Shown: positions 35,556 through 45,412, numbered from the stretch's first letter. The stretch: 64,000 bases of DNA from Sedimenticola hydrogenitrophicus (GCF_025175675.1 NZ_JANIOA010000009.1:61659-125658), one strand, 5' to 3'. Made by a program: numbers and translations. Notes: generated from the sequence alone by a model not told the origin.

Positions 35556-36875
35556 ATGCGAGTGCTTACGCATGCGTTGATCATCGTGCTTGGTGCCACC
35601 ATGCCATGGATGGCGATCAATGCCGAGACGGCCGGGCTGACGCTTGACAAGGCGATCCGGATAGCTGTCACCACCGACCCCTGGATCATGGGCAGCCGTT
35701 ATCAGGAGACGGCGCTGGCGGACGAGGCCGTTGCCGCCGCCACGCTGCCTGATCCCAGGGTCAGCGTGATGGCGGCCAACCTGCCCACCGACGGATTCGA
35801 TTTAGGCCAGGAGGCGATGACGCAGCTTACAGTAGGTGTCACCCAGATGTTTCCACGCGGTGACAGTCGGGCGCTCGCGCGGCGACAGAAGCAGCAATCC
35901 AGTTTGCAGCAGCCGTTACTGCGATTGGATCGCGAGGCTAATGTGGCCGCCACTGTGAGCCAGCTGTGGCTGGAGGCGTTCAAGGCCGGGGAGAGCATTC
36001 GCCTGATTGAAGGCGATCGCGCCCTGTTCGAACAACTGGTGGATGCTGCCGAGGCGAGTTATGCCACGGCCCTCGGACGGGCTCGCCAGCAGGATGTGAT
36101 CCGCGCGCAACTGGAGTTGACGCGCCTGGATGATCGCCTCGCCGCACTGAACCAGCAGAAGGAATCGGCGCAGCAACAATTGTCCGAATGGGTTGGCGAG
36201 CTGGCGGACAGTACACCTGCCGGTCCTTTGCCCATGCTGGAGCTGCCCGCGCCGGCACTGTTGATGGATAACCGGCCACTCTCCCAGCCGCTCTCCAGGC
36301 AAGACTGGTATGAATGGTTGCGCCTGCATCCGGCGGTGCAGGCCGAGGACCGCCGGATAGATTCCATGGCAACAGGGGTTGAACTGGCCCGGCAGAAGTA
36401 CCAGCCGGAATGGGGCGTCAGCGCGCAATACGGTTATCGCGCCGAGGACCCCATGGGGCGAGAGCGCGCCAATCTGTTTTCCGTCGGCGTAAGTTTTGAT
36501 TTGCCGTTGTTCACTTCCAACCGGCAGGACAGGGACGTCAGCGCCGCCGTGGCCCGTGCCGAGGCCGTTAAAACCGACAAATTACTCCTGGTCCGGCAAT
36601 TGATGGCGAAACTGGAAACGGCACGAGTGCAACTCAGACGCCTGGACCAGCGGCAAACGCTTTACCAGCGGCAACTGCTACCGCAGATGAGTGAACAGGC
36701 CGAGGCCGCCCTTGGCGCCTACAACAACGACGACGGCGACTTCGCGGAAGCCGTGCGCTCACGCATCGCCGAGCTCAACACCAAAATCGACGCCCTCGCC
36801 ATCGCAGTGGATCGGCAGAAAACCATCGCGCAGATCAGGTACCTGCTTGCCCAGGTGCCCACGGCGAACGGTTGA
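35556..36875 (+). CDS. cusC: Outer-membrane efflux channel, CusC/CzcC-type (TolC family)
   Basis: A 439-residue outer-membrane factor with a signal peptide (MRVLTHALIIVLGATMPWM). Helical heptad regions fit the TolC fold, with FSVGVSFDLPLF in the second repeat. It forms the exit duct for the RND pump encoded next. The start at 35556 has CAGGAG eight bases upstream. It precedes cusB by about 70 bases on the same strand. Confidence 0.88.
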   Translation: MRVLTHALIIVLGATMPWMAINAETAGLTLDKAIRIAVTTDPWIMGSRYQETALADEAVAAATLPDPRVSVMAANLPTDGFDLGQEAMTQLTVGVTQMFPRGDSRALARRQKQQSSLQQPLLRLDREANVAATVSQLWLEAFKAGESIRLIEGDRALFEQLVDAAEASYATALGRARQQDVIRAQLELTRLDDRLAALNQQKESAQQQLSEWVGELADSTPAGPLPMLELPAPALLMDNRPLSQPLSRQDWYEWLRLHPAVQAEDRRIDSMATGVELARQKYQPEWGVSAQYGYRAEDPMGRERANLFSVGVSFDLPLFTSNRQDRDVSAAVARAEAVKTDKLLLVRQLMAKLETARVQLRRLDQRQTLYQRQLLPQMSEQAEAALGAYNNDDGDFAEAVRSRIAELNTKIDALAIAVDRQKTIAQIRYLLAQVPTANG

Positions 36876-36945
36876 AAGAGGGCGCTTGAACCTGAAATGC
36901 ATAATTGACCGCCTCACTACAAAGCAAGTGGCTTAGGAATTGAAC

Positions 36946-38385
36946 ATGAAGAGCATGATGAAAAAATTAGGGTTGGTCACCATCGGTGTGTTGGCGGGTG
37001 CCGCCGGGGTATGGACGGCTGGCGACGGGTTGAACGTGGCGGCCCAGACCGAAAGCGGTGATCGCCAGCCGCTCTACTGGGTCGCGCCGATGGACCCGAA
37101 TTACAAACGTGACAAACCGGGCAAGTCACCCATGGGCATGGACCTGATCCCGGTGTATGAAGAGGCCACCGCTGGCGACACTCCGGGTACGGTGCGCATT
37201 TCGTCGGATGTCATCAACAACCTGGGGGTACGTACCACTCGCGTCGAACGAGGTGCTATCGAAACGGAAATTCAGACCGTCGGCTATGTGCAATACGACG
37301 AGGATGAACTGGTGCATATTCATCCCCGGGTGGAAGGTTGGATCGAGCGGCTGTATGTGAAGGCCGAGGGGAACCCGGTCGCCAAGGGTGCGCCACTCTA
37401 CGCCATCTATTCGCCCACGCTGGTCAATGCCCAGGAGGAGCTGGTACTGGCGCTCAAGCGGGACAATCCACGGCTTGTCAGGGCCGCACAGGATCGGCTC
37501 GCGGCCTTGCAGTTACCCCGTTCGGTGATCGCGGAGTTGAAGAAGAGCCGAAAGGTGCGCCAGACCATCACTTTTTATGCGCCACAATCCGGCGTACTGG
37601 ACAATCTCGACGTGCGGGAAGGCATGTTTGTCAAGCCGGGCATGCGGATGATGAGTATCGGCGTGCCGGAGAACATCTGGGTGGTTGGCGAAGTGTTCGA
37701 ACGCCAGGCGGCGCTGATCGCCGCGGGCGATGAGGTGCGCATGCGCCTGGATTATCTTCCGGGCCGGGATTGGAGCGGTAGCATCGATTACGTCTACCCG
37801 AGCCTCAACAGCAAAACGCGCACCGCCCGAATCCGCACCCAATTCGACAATGCCGACGGCGTACTCAAGCCGGGCATGTTTGCCCAACTGGTGATCAGTC
37901 CACGTCAACTCCAGGAGACGCTGTTTGTTCCGCGAGAGGCATTGATCCGCACCGGCGGCCAGTCACGCGTGGTCATGGCGCTGGGTGAGGGCAAGTACAA
38001 GTCCATCCAGGTGACGGTTGGCCGTATCAGTGACCGCCAGGTGGAAATCCTCTCCGGGCTTGAAGAGGGCGAACAGATTGTTACCTCGGCGCAGTTCCTG
38101 CTCGATTCCGAATCCAGCAAGAGTTCGGATTTCAAGCGGATGGCATCCGCGGCGGAGGATGTACCCGAGGCGATGCAGGCAATGGATCAAGGCCAGCATC
38201 AGGGCATGAGTGCTGACAGCATGCCGGAGATGGATCACGGCCAGCATCAGGGAATGAGTGCTGAAAGCATGCCGGAGATGGATCACAGCCAGCATCAGGG
38301 AATGAATGCTGAAAGTATGCAAGAGATGGATCATACCCAGCATCAGGGCATGAACATGATGACCAGCGAAAAGAAGGGGCAGTGA
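36946..38385 (+). CDS. cusB: RND periplasmic adaptor CusB with heavy-metal-binding domain and His/Met tail repeats
   Basis: A 479-residue membrane-fusion protein. After the N-terminal membrane anchor comes a heavy-metal-binding domain (YWVAPMDPNY, KSPMGMDLIPVYE, about 45-73). The barrel-sandwich and beta-barrel regions follow (VGYVQYDEDELVHIHPRVEG, FVPREALIRTG). The last 60 residues are a tandem repeat of 16 residues (unit MDHGQHQGMSAESMPE), very rich in Met and His. It bridges CusA and CusC and hands copper to the pump. Start 36946; a TTG at 36940 is possible. It ends one base before the cusA start. Confidence 0.92.
   Translation: MKSMMKKLGLVTIGVLAGAAGVWTAGDGLNVAAQTESGDRQPLYWVAPMDPNYKRDKPGKSPMGMDLIPVYEEATAGDTPGTVRISSDVINNLGVRTTRVERGAIETEIQTVGYVQYDEDELVHIHPRVEGWIERLYVKAEGNPVAKGAPLYAIYSPTLVNAQEELVLALKRDNPRLVRAAQDRLAALQLPRSVIAELKKSRKVRQTITFYAPQSGVLDNLDVREGMFVKPGMRMMSIGVPENIWVVGEVFERQAALIAAGDEVRMRLDYLPGRDWSGSIDYVYPSLNSKTRTARIRTQFDNADGVLKPGMFAQLVISPRQLQETLFVPREALIRTGGQSRVVMALGEGKYKSIQVTVGRISDRQVEILSGLEEGEQIVTSAQFLLDSESSKSSDFKRMASAAEDVPEAMQAMDQGQHQGMSADSMPEMDHGQHQGMSAESMPEMDHSQHQGMNAESMQEMDHTQHQGMNMMTSEKKGQ
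38182..38355 (+). repeat. 48-bp in-frame tandem repeat in cusB
   Basis: Units begin at 38182, 38230, 38278 and 38326 (the last partial). Each codes for 16 residues with the pattern MD-x-x-QHQGM-x-A-x-SM-x-E. Slippage could change copy number without shifting the frame. Confidence 0.9.
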
Positions 38386-38386
38386 A

Positions 38387-41300
38387 ATGATTGAAGCCCT
38401 CATTCGCTGGTCCGTCAGCAACCGTTTCTTTGTGCTGCTGGCGACCCTGATTCTGGTTGGGGTGGGCCTCTACTCGTTGAAGAACACGCCGGTGGATGCC
38501 CTGCCGGATCTGTCCGATGTGCAGGTGATCATCAAGACCAGCTACCCGGGCCAGGCACCCCAGGTGGTGGAAGATCAGGTCACCTATCCCCTCACCACCG
38601 CCATGCTGTCGGTGCCGGGCGCGACGACGGTGCGCGGCTACTCGTTCTTCGGCGACTCCTATGTCTACGTGATTTTCGATGACAAGACGGACGCCTACTG
38701 GGCCCGTTCGCGGGTGTTGGAATACCTGTCACAGGTGGCACCGACGCTGCCGCCCAGTGCGCGGCCGCAGCTGGGGCCCGATGCAACGGGCGTCGGCTGG
38801 GTCTACCTCTATGCCCTGGCAGACAAAACCGGCGAGCACGACCTCAGTCAACTGCGTAGTCTGCAGGACTGGTTTCTGAAATACGAACTGCAAACCGTGC
38901 CCGGTGTCTCCGAAGTGGCCGCGCTCGGCGGCATGATCAAGCAGTATCAGGTGATGGTGAACCCGGAAAAGCTGCGTGCCTTCGGCATGCCGCTGTCCCA
39001 CATCCAGACGGCGATCCAGCGCGGCAATCAGGAGGTGGGTGCCTCGGTCGTGGAGATGGCGGAGGCCGAGTACATGGTGCGGGCCACCGGCTATATCCAG
39101 AATATCGAAGACCTGGGCAATATTCCGCTCGGGCTGGATGCCAACGGCACGCCGCTATTGCTCAAGGAGGTCGCCGATATCGAACTGGGACCGCAGATGC
39201 GCCGGGGCATCGCCGAGCTTAACGGCGAGGGTGAAACCGTCGGTGGCATCGTGGTCATGCGCTTTGGCGAAAACGCCCAGAAGACCATCGACGGGGTCAA
39301 GGCCAAACTGGAAAAACTCAAGGCGGGGCTGCCGGATGGCGTCGAGATTGTCACGGTGTACGACCGCTCCGGCCTGATCGAGCGCGCGGTGGAAAACCTC
39401 TGGCACAAGCTGCTGGAGGAGTTCATCGTCGTCGCCCTGGTGTGCATGGTGTTCCTGTTCCATGTGCGCTCGTCGCTAGTCGCCATCATCAGCCTTCCGG
39501 TGGGGATACTCACCGCCTTCATCATCATGCACTGGCAGGGACTCAATGCCAATATCATGTCGTTGGGGGGCATCGCGATTGCCATCGGCGCCATGATCGA
39601 CGGCGCCATCGTGATGATCGAGAACATGCACAAGCATATGGAGCGCACACCGCTGACCAGGGAGAACCGCTGGCGGCTGGTGGCCGAATCGGCGGCCGAA
39701 GTGGGGCCGGCGCTGTTTTTTAGCCTGCTGATCATCACCGTCAGCTTCGTGCCGGTGTTTACCCTGGAGGCGCAGGAGGGGCGCATGTTCTCCCCGCTCG
39801 CCTTCACCAAGACCTACGCCATGGCCGCCAGTGCGGCGCTGTCGGTAACCCTGGTGCCGGTGCTGATGGGATTGTTTATTCGCGGCAAGGTGCTTCCCGA
39901 ACATAAAAATCCAATCAATCGGATTTTGATCGGCGGCTATATGCCGGTGCTCAAAACGGTTTTGCGTTTTCCGAAGACAACACTCGTCCTGACGTTGCTG
40001 GTTACGCTTATCGGCTTCTGGCCGGTGAACAAAATCGGCAGCGAGTTCATCCCGCCGCTGGACGAGGGTGACCTGATGTACATGCCCACCACCTATCCGG
40101 GACTGTCCATCGGCAAGGCGCGTGAACTGCTGCAGCAGACCGATAAGCTGATCGCCACGGTGCCGGAAGTGGAAACCGTGTTTGGCAAGATCGGCCGGGC
40201 GGAAACCGCTACCGACCCCGCGCCCCTGACCATGGTCGAGACCTTTATCCAGCTCAAGCCCAGAGAGCAGTGGCGTGCGGGCATGACAACGGAGAAATTG
40301 AAAAAGGAGCTGGATGCGCTGGTCAAACTGCCGGGACTGACCAACGCCTGGGTAATGCCTATCAAGACCCGCATCGATATGTTGGCCACCGGCATCAAGA
40401 CGCCCGTGGGGATCAAGGTTGCGGGAGAGGATCTTGCCCAGATCCAGCAGATCGGCCAGCAATTGGAACGGATCCTCAAGGATGTCCCGGGCACGGCCTC
40501 GGTCTATTCCGAGCGGGTCGCCGGTGGCCGCTATATCAAGGTGGATATCGAGCGCGCCAGGGCGGCGCGCTACGGCCTCAATATCGCCGATGTGCAACAG
40601 ATTGTCTCCACGGCCATTGGCGGCATGAATGTCAGCCAGACCATCGAAGGGTTGGAACGCTACCCGATCAACCTGCGCTATCCGCAGGACTATCGTGATT
40701 CGCCCGAGCAACTCGCTCTGTTGCCCATCGTTACGCCGGCCGGCCAGCGCATCGCGCTCGCCGATGTGGCCCGTGTCTACGTGGAGGACGGCCCGCCGGC
40801 TATCAAGAGCGAAAACGCGCGTCTCAACGGCTGGACCTTCGTCGATATCGAGGGGGTGGACGTGGGCAGCTACGTACAAAAGGCCATGGCGGTGGTGGAC
40901 GACCAGCTCAAGTTGCCCGCCGGCTATTCCGTGGTCTGGTCCGGGCAGTATGAATACATGCTGCGCGCCAAGGAGAAGCTGACCTATGTGGTGCCGATGA
41001 CCCTGATGATTATCGTGGTGTTGCTGTACATGAACTTCCGTCGCTTTACCGAGGTGGTCATCATCCTCAGCACCCTGCCCCTGGCCATGGTGGGCTCGGT
41101 CTGGCTGATGTATCTGCTGGGTTACAACTTCTCCGTCGCGGTGGGTGTCGGTTTCATTGCGCTGGCCGGCGTGGCGGTGGAAATCGGCGTGATCATGCTG
41201 GTTTATCTCAATCAGGCGTACCTGCAGATGCAGGCCAAATGCGAGAAGCAGGGCGTGCATCCCAGACAGGAGACCCTGCGGCACGCGGTACTGCATGGCG

Positions 41301-41527
41301 CGGTGTTGCGCGTACGCCCGGTCATGATGACCGCCGCCGCCATTATCGGTGGCCTGCTGCCGATCATGTATGGCAGCGGTACCGGGTCGGAAGTGATGAG
41401 CCGTATCGCCGCCCCCATGGTCGGCGGTATGGCCAGCGCCCTAGTGCTGACGCTAGTGGTGCTGCCGACAGTTTATTACCTGTGGAAAAGCCGCGAACTG
41501 GGCGAGGAGGAGACGATGAAAAAGTAA
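38387..41527 (+). CDS. cusA: Copper/silver RND efflux transporter CusA
   Basis: A 1046-residue heavy-metal RND pump. The N terminus MIEALIRWSVSNRFFVLL, the proton-relay helix IAIGAMIDGAIVMIENMHKH and the twelve-helix, two-loop layout are those of CusA/SilA. Met residues in the periplasmic cleft (for example in KTRIDMLATGIKTPVG) fit monovalent copper or silver specificity. It exports metal with CusB and CusC. The length equals E. coli CusA almost exactly. Confidence 0.96.
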   Translation: MIEALIRWSVSNRFFVLLATLILVGVGLYSLKNTPVDALPDLSDVQVIIKTSYPGQAPQVVEDQVTYPLTTAMLSVPGATTVRGYSFFGDSYVYVIFDDKTDAYWARSRVLEYLSQVAPTLPPSARPQLGPDATGVGWVYLYALADKTGEHDLSQLRSLQDWFLKYELQTVPGVSEVAALGGMIKQYQVMVNPEKLRAFGMPLSHIQTAIQRGNQEVGASVVEMAEAEYMVRATGYIQNIEDLGNIPLGLDANGTPLLLKEVADIELGPQMRRGIAELNGEGETVGGIVVMRFGENAQKTIDGVKAKLEKLKAGLPDGVEIVTVYDRSGLIERAVENLWHKLLEEFIVVALVCMVFLFHVRSSLVAIISLPVGILTAFIIMHWQGLNANIMSLGGIAIAIGAMIDGAIVMIENMHKHMERTPLTRENRWRLVAESAAEVGPALFFSLLIITVSFVPVFTLEAQEGRMFSPLAFTKTYAMAASAALSVTLVPVLMGLFIRGKVLPEHKNPINRILIGGYMPVLKTVLRFPKTTLVLTLLVTLIGFWPVNKIGSEFIPPLDEGDLMYMPTTYPGLSIGKARELLQQTDKLIATVPEVETVFGKIGRAETATDPAPLTMVETFIQLKPREQWRAGMTTEKLKKELDALVKLPGLTNAWVMPIKTRIDMLATGIKTPVGIKVAGEDLAQIQQIGQQLERILKDVPGTASVYSERVAGGRYIKVDIERARAARYGLNIADVQQIVSTAIGGMNVSQTIEGLERYPINLRYPQDYRDSPEQLALLPIVTPAGQRIALADVARVYVEDGPPAIKSENARLNGWTFVDIEGVDVGSYVQKAMAVVDDQLKLPAGYSVVWSGQYEYMLRAKEKLTYVVPMTLMIIVVLLYMNFRRFTEVVIILSTLPLAMVGSVWLMYLLGYNFSVAVGVGFIALAGVAVEIGVIMLVYLNQAYLQMQAKCEKQGVHPRQETLRHAVLHGAVLRVRPVMMTAAAIIGGLLPIMYGSGTGSEVMSRIAAPMVGGMASALVLTLVVLPTVYYLWKSRELGEEETMKK

Positions 41528-41607
41528 TGGCGCGTGATGGGGATTGACCTGTCCGAATCGGGTCGAAAAATACTAAACAAACATGATAAACACGAAAGGA
41601 TAAAACG

Positions 41608-42852
41608 ATGGAAAAGCGATTAAGCGTGATTGGGCTGGCGGTAGTGACCGGCCTGGCGGGATTTTCGTCAACGGCCATGGCCGATGGCGATGTGACCACA
41701 CTGAAAGATTGGTTCGCGAAAGGTGATGTGAAGGGTGCCCTGAAGTCATACTACTTTGCCCAGGATTTTGACGGCGCGGGTAAAAACGACAGCCGTATCT
41801 GGGTCAACGGTGGTTATCTTTCATACTCAACCGGTACCTTCAACGGCCTGCGGCTGGGGGGAGAGTTCCAGGCGTCGTTTGTCGGCAGCAAGGATGATCT
41901 CGATGGGAAAACCGCCGGCAGCTTAGACGCGGAAGGCGCTGTCCTCTCGGAGGCGTACCTGCAGTATGATCTCAACAACACCCGGTTCAAGGGTGGCCGG
42001 CAGCACTTCGCTTCGCCGCTGGTGGCCAATTCCGGATCGAGGCTGATCAAGGAATCGTTTGAAATGTATTCCCTGAAAAACAGCGATATCCCTGATACCG
42101 AAGTGACGGCCGGTTGGGTGTCGAAGTACCAGACCCGTACCGACAAGTCATTCTATGGCGATAACGCGTTTGTGCGGTTCGAGACCAACGGCACGGGAAG
42201 ACCCGGTGACTTTTATGATGTCGGGGATGACGGCATGTGGATCCTGTCAGTGAAAAATTCATCCCTTGGGGGACTGGATCTTCAGGCGCAGTACGCCGAT
42301 GTTGTCGATGAGGTACGGGGGATTTATGCAGACGCGAAGTACAGCTTTGACGCCGCCTACAGACCGTATGTGGCCGCGCAGTACTACCATACCGACTGGG
42401 ATGATGCGGCCCTGGACAACAATGACCTGGTCGGCCTGAAGGCCGGTGTACGCCTGCCGGCGCTGGCGGGTGTCGATCTATTCGCCGGGTATACGACCGC
42501 CGGTGGCGATGCCGGTGATGCCAGGGTTTTCCGTGGTCTGGGGCAGGGGGCCTATTATCAGTACACCGCCACCACTAAGACAGCGGGTGTCGGCGCCTTT
42601 GAGGCAGGCACGGATGCCTATCAGCTCGGGATTGCCTACAAAAATGCCGGTGTATCCGGCAGGTTGCTCTATACCGCTTTCGACAATCCCGCGGCTGGCG
42701 CGGATCTTGATGAATGGACGCTCAATTTTCAGTACAAGTTTGGCGGTCAGTTTGAAAACCTGGTCGCCTCCGTGGATTTTTCCATACTGGACTATGAAAA
42801 CAGTGCCAATGATGCCACGGATCTCAGGACGCGGTTGATCTATAACTTCTAA
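41608..42852 (+). CDS. OprD-family outer-membrane porin
   Basis: A 414-residue outer-membrane beta-barrel. It has a signal peptide (RLSVIGLAVVTGLAGFSSTAMA), then LKDWFAKGDVKGALKSYYFAQDF as in OprD-type porins, alternating beta strands and a terminal Phe (RLIYNF). It lies 80 bases after cusA and before a strong hairpin, so it is probably the last gene of the copper operon. A role in copper-linked permeability is inferred from position. Confidence 0.85.
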   Translation: MEKRLSVIGLAVVTGLAGFSSTAMADGDVTTLKDWFAKGDVKGALKSYYFAQDFDGAGKNDSRIWVNGGYLSYSTGTFNGLRLGGEFQASFVGSKDDLDGKTAGSLDAEGAVLSEAYLQYDLNNTRFKGGRQHFASPLVANSGSRLIKESFEMYSLKNSDIPDTEVTAGWVSKYQTRTDKSFYGDNAFVRFETNGTGRPGDFYDVGDDGMWILSVKNSSLGGLDLQAQYADVVDEVRGIYADAKYSFDAAYRPYVAAQYYHTDWDDAALDNNDLVGLKAGVRLPALAGVDLFAGYTTAGGDAGDARVFRGLGQGAYYQYTATTKTAGVGAFEAGTDAYQLGIAYKNAGVSGRLLYTAFDNPAAGADLDEWTLNFQYKFGGQFENLVASVDFSILDYENSANDATDLRTRLIYNF

Positions 42853-42869
42853 CATTCAACGCCCCAAAT

Positions 42870-42900
42870 GACAGTTGCCGTGGTTTACACGGCAACTGTC
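42870..42900 (+). terminator. Hairpin terminator after the copper operon
   Basis: GACAGTTGCCGTG, loop GTTTA, CACGGCAACTGTC is a perfect 13-base stem starting 18 bases after the porin stop. There is no long U-tract, so it may be Rho-assisted or a stabiliser. Confidence 0.65.
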
Positions 42901-42969
42901 GGGAATCCTCACTGGTTGCGCTTTCCCAGCCGCAACGCCGGGAAAGCGCACGGTGCGTATCAATACAAA

Positions 42970-43335
42970 TCAACCATTGGTGTACAACGCCTCATACTGG
43001 AGGCGCTCTTCATCGGTCATGGCCGTAACCGGGTGGGGTGTACCGTGATCAAATTCATCGGTGTGCACGACCTTGCCTTTTTCAAATCCGTAGCTGTGCT
43101 GGGGCGGCACATACCCGAGCTCATTCCCGGCGTAGCTCCAGCCAGCGGAATCCACCGGATTATTGCGAAACTCCTCCAGTTCCTGATTCACCTCGGCGCG
43201 GCTTTTGCTGCTGGGCGTGGCATGGGGCGTCCAGCCGATCTGGTCATCGACCCAGCTCCAGCCGTTGTCGGCAAAGGCGGCAGGGACGATGAATGCGCTG
43301 AGGGTCAGGGCAATGACGGATTTTTTGATAGACAT
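42970..43335 (-). CDS. Small exported DUF4148-like protein
   Basis: A 121-residue protein with signal peptide MSIKKSVIALTLSAFIVPAAFA. The body is rich in Trp, Tyr and His (GWSWVDDQIGW, GWSYAGNELGYVPPQHSYGF) with SRAEVNQELEEFRNNP, the DUF4148-like segment. A strong ribosome site AGGAG precedes the ATG. Family function is unknown; members occur in metal-response loci. A half copper-box lies about 100 bases upstream. It converges with the copper operon. Confidence 0.8.
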   Translation of the reverse strand: MSIKKSVIALTLSAFIVPAAFADNGWSWVDDQIGWTPHATPSSKSRAEVNQELEEFRNNPVDSAGWSYAGNELGYVPPQHSYGFEKGKVVHTDEFDHGTPHPVTAMTDEERLQYEALYTNG

Positions 43336-43794
43336 AATGAATCTCCTATAACGGTTTGATTAGTGAATTTACTCGGTACTTCGGGAAACCGTGACGCCAT
43401 CTTAGGGGGGTGATCCCAACAGGACGCTGACCTGGAGATTACATTTATGATAGGTGGTTGCGCTTGGCGCTGGCAGGGGACTGGTTTGCAACGTGCCTGA
43501 AACGGCGTCACTCACACTCCGTGGGGATTCTCACCTGGCAGGGGGTTATCCGCCCTTGTCGCGACGCTGTGGCATGAATCGGGGTAGCATCCTGGCCGCA
43601 ACTCCTCGGTTGAGGAAATAAAGGAATAAGTAAATAAAAACGGTACAGTTGGTCTGAATGTATGTTTAACTAGGCTACGCAAAGAGGATATCGGATAGAA
43701 AGTGGTCTTACCATTATTGAGACCCTTGTCATTAACTTCCCGTCATAAACGGGTCTTGGTTGACAAACAGTCGAGTGCGATTCGATAACGGCTT
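43336..43794. other. Intergenic region with degenerate copper box and a promoter near its end
   Basis: About 460 bases without a recognised gene. At 43437-43454 GATTACA-TTTA-TGATAGG keeps one exact half of the copper box seen at 34747. At 43760-43765 TTGACA is followed 18 bases later by GATAAC (43784-43789), placing transcription start almost at the GTG of the next gene. No repeat families from elsewhere were seen. Confidence 0.4.
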
Positions 43795-45192
43795 GTGAAC
43801 AGATCAGAAAACAGCCCCAACGATTTTCCCGCTCGCTATCAGGAGAGTGATTCAGGGCGGCGCATTTTTATCCTCCTGCTGGTGGTACTCTGCATCAGTT
43901 TCGGCGGCTATTACCTCATCTTCCGCTTCGCCACCGAAAGCATCGATAACCAGGCCCGGGCCGAGATGAAAAGCCGGGTCGAGGTGGCCCTGGATATCGA
44001 GTCGCGACGGCTGGGCGATCTGCTCACTGAATACGCCTATTGGGATGTCGCCCATAAAAACCTGATTCAGCAGCCCGATCCACAGTGGGCCGATGAAAAT
44101 ATCGGCACCTACATGGCTGACAATCTCTTGATCGCCCTGTCCATTGCCGTGCGCGGCGACAATAGCGAAGCCATCGCCTTTCGTGACGGAAAGCAGGCCA
44201 CCGGGGTACTGGCCGGTCTCAGGCGGGCCGGGCTCGATAAACTGGTCCCCGTTATCCGCGCGGACACCAGCCGGCCCGATCCCCAAAATGCCTTTATAGA
44301 CATCGACGGGCAATTGATGCTGCTGGCGGTGGATACCTTCACTCCCGAGTTTGAGCGCAGCCCGGCGGCGGACGGCGCCTACCTGTTGATCGCCAGGAGC
44401 ATCAGTCCCGAATATATTGCGACCATCGGTGAGCTTTATAAAATCCCCAATCTGCGTTTTGCCGGCGGGGCCGCCATCGACCCGGCCCTGTCCCATACCA
44501 TCCAGGACCTGGAGGCGAAATCCCGGCTCACCCTGGCCTGGGATGAACGCTCTCCGGCAAGGAACACCTCCCACCGGATCGCCTTGCCCCTGACCGCGAC
44601 CTTTCTGCTGATGGTCGTGATCAGTGGCTGGATCATCCGCATGGATATCGGTCGCCGTCAGCAGCAGGAGCAGATGCTGCGGGAGCTGGCAACCCACGAT
44701 CCACTCACCGGGATCTACAATCGCCGGCAGTTTTTCCGCTTGGCACATCGGGAACTGGGCAGGACCAATCGAGAGAAAATCGCCATGAGCCTGCTGATCC
44801 TCGATCTCGATCACTTCAAGCAGGTGAATGATCAATATGGTCATGTCGCCGGTGATCAGTTGCTGATCAACACCGCCAAGGTGCTTTTCGACGGCCTTCG
44901 GGAGTTTGATGTCATCGCCCGTTATGGGGGCGAGGAGTTTGTCATACTCCTGCCCAATACCAATCTGACGCAGGCACAGGAGATCGCTGAGCGTTTAAGA
45001 GTACTGGTTGAACAGTCGGTGCTCCTGTTTCGGAAAGTACCGCTCCAGGTAACGGTCAGTATTGGCATCACGACGTACCGTTACAAGGAGGAGCCGCGTG
45101 AGCTGCTGGCCCGCGCGGACCACGCCCTTTATGCCGCCAAAAGCGCGGGCCGCAATCAATGTCATGTGGCCGGCAGCCACAGCCCGGACTAG
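43795..45192 (+). CDS. Membrane diguanylate cyclase with CHASE4-like sensor
   Basis: A 465-residue protein. The first membrane helix (IFILLLVVLCISFGGYYLIF) is followed by a periplasmic CHASE4-like domain (VALDIESRRLGDLLTEYAYW, about 60-255). A second helix (about 265-283) and a GGDEF domain follow. The active-site GGEEF is intact at 378-382, with an inhibitory RxxD site at 369-372. It makes cyclic di-GMP in response to an unknown periplasmic cue. Start is GTG 43795, with an in-frame stop 6 bases upstream and no ribosome site, so translation may be leaderless. Confidence 0.9.
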   Translation: MNRSENSPNDFPARYQESDSGRRIFILLLVVLCISFGGYYLIFRFATESIDNQARAEMKSRVEVALDIESRRLGDLLTEYAYWDVAHKNLIQQPDPQWADENIGTYMADNLLIALSIAVRGDNSEAIAFRDGKQATGVLAGLRRAGLDKLVPVIRADTSRPDPQNAFIDIDGQLMLLAVDTFTPEFERSPAADGAYLLIARSISPEYIATIGELYKIPNLRFAGGAAIDPALSHTIQDLEAKSRLTLAWDERSPARNTSHRIALPLTATFLLMVVISGWIIRMDIGRRQQQEQMLRELATHDPLTGIYNRRQFFRLAHRELGRTNREKIAMSLLILDLDHFKQVNDQYGHVAGDQLLINTAKVLFDGLREFDVIARYGGEEFVILLPNTNLTQAQEIAERLRVLVEQSVLLFRKVPLQVTVSIGITTYRYKEEPRELLARADHALYAAKSAGRNQCHVAGSHSPD

Positions 45193-45250
45193 CAGCCTGC
45201 TCGGCAGGCCTGCGTGAACCGACAGGCCGGCCGCGGATTGATCACTCCTT

Positions 45251-45412
45251 AGGACCCGCGCAAGAATAATTCCGTAGTACCGAGGGCGTTCCTGGGCCAC
45301 GCTGGCAAGGCACGCTTTGCAGGCAATGGCCGCTCCCTTGCCAAAAAGCGTAACGCCGCCAGCGGGGTCCAGGGGCGACCGAATACAGGAACTTATTCTT
45401 GCGCGGGTCCTT
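45251..45412. mobile_element. MITE-like element, GGGCTCGCGC family, copy 2
   Basis: Perfect terminal inverted repeats AGGACCCGCGCAAGAATAA at both ends enclose an interior that matches copies 1 and 3. It occupies most of the 356-base gap between the diguanylate cyclase and nfeD genes. The end variant GGACCC is present at both termini, as if ends co-vary. Confidence 0.85.

Noticed and set aside
38182..38355. CRISPR-like array of 48-base direct repeats
   Set aside because: The units are contiguous without spacers and are coding, in frame with cusB.
39476..41296. 606-residue minus-strand frame opposite cusA
   Set aside because: Same reasoning: it is antiphase to CusA and has no recognisable domain.
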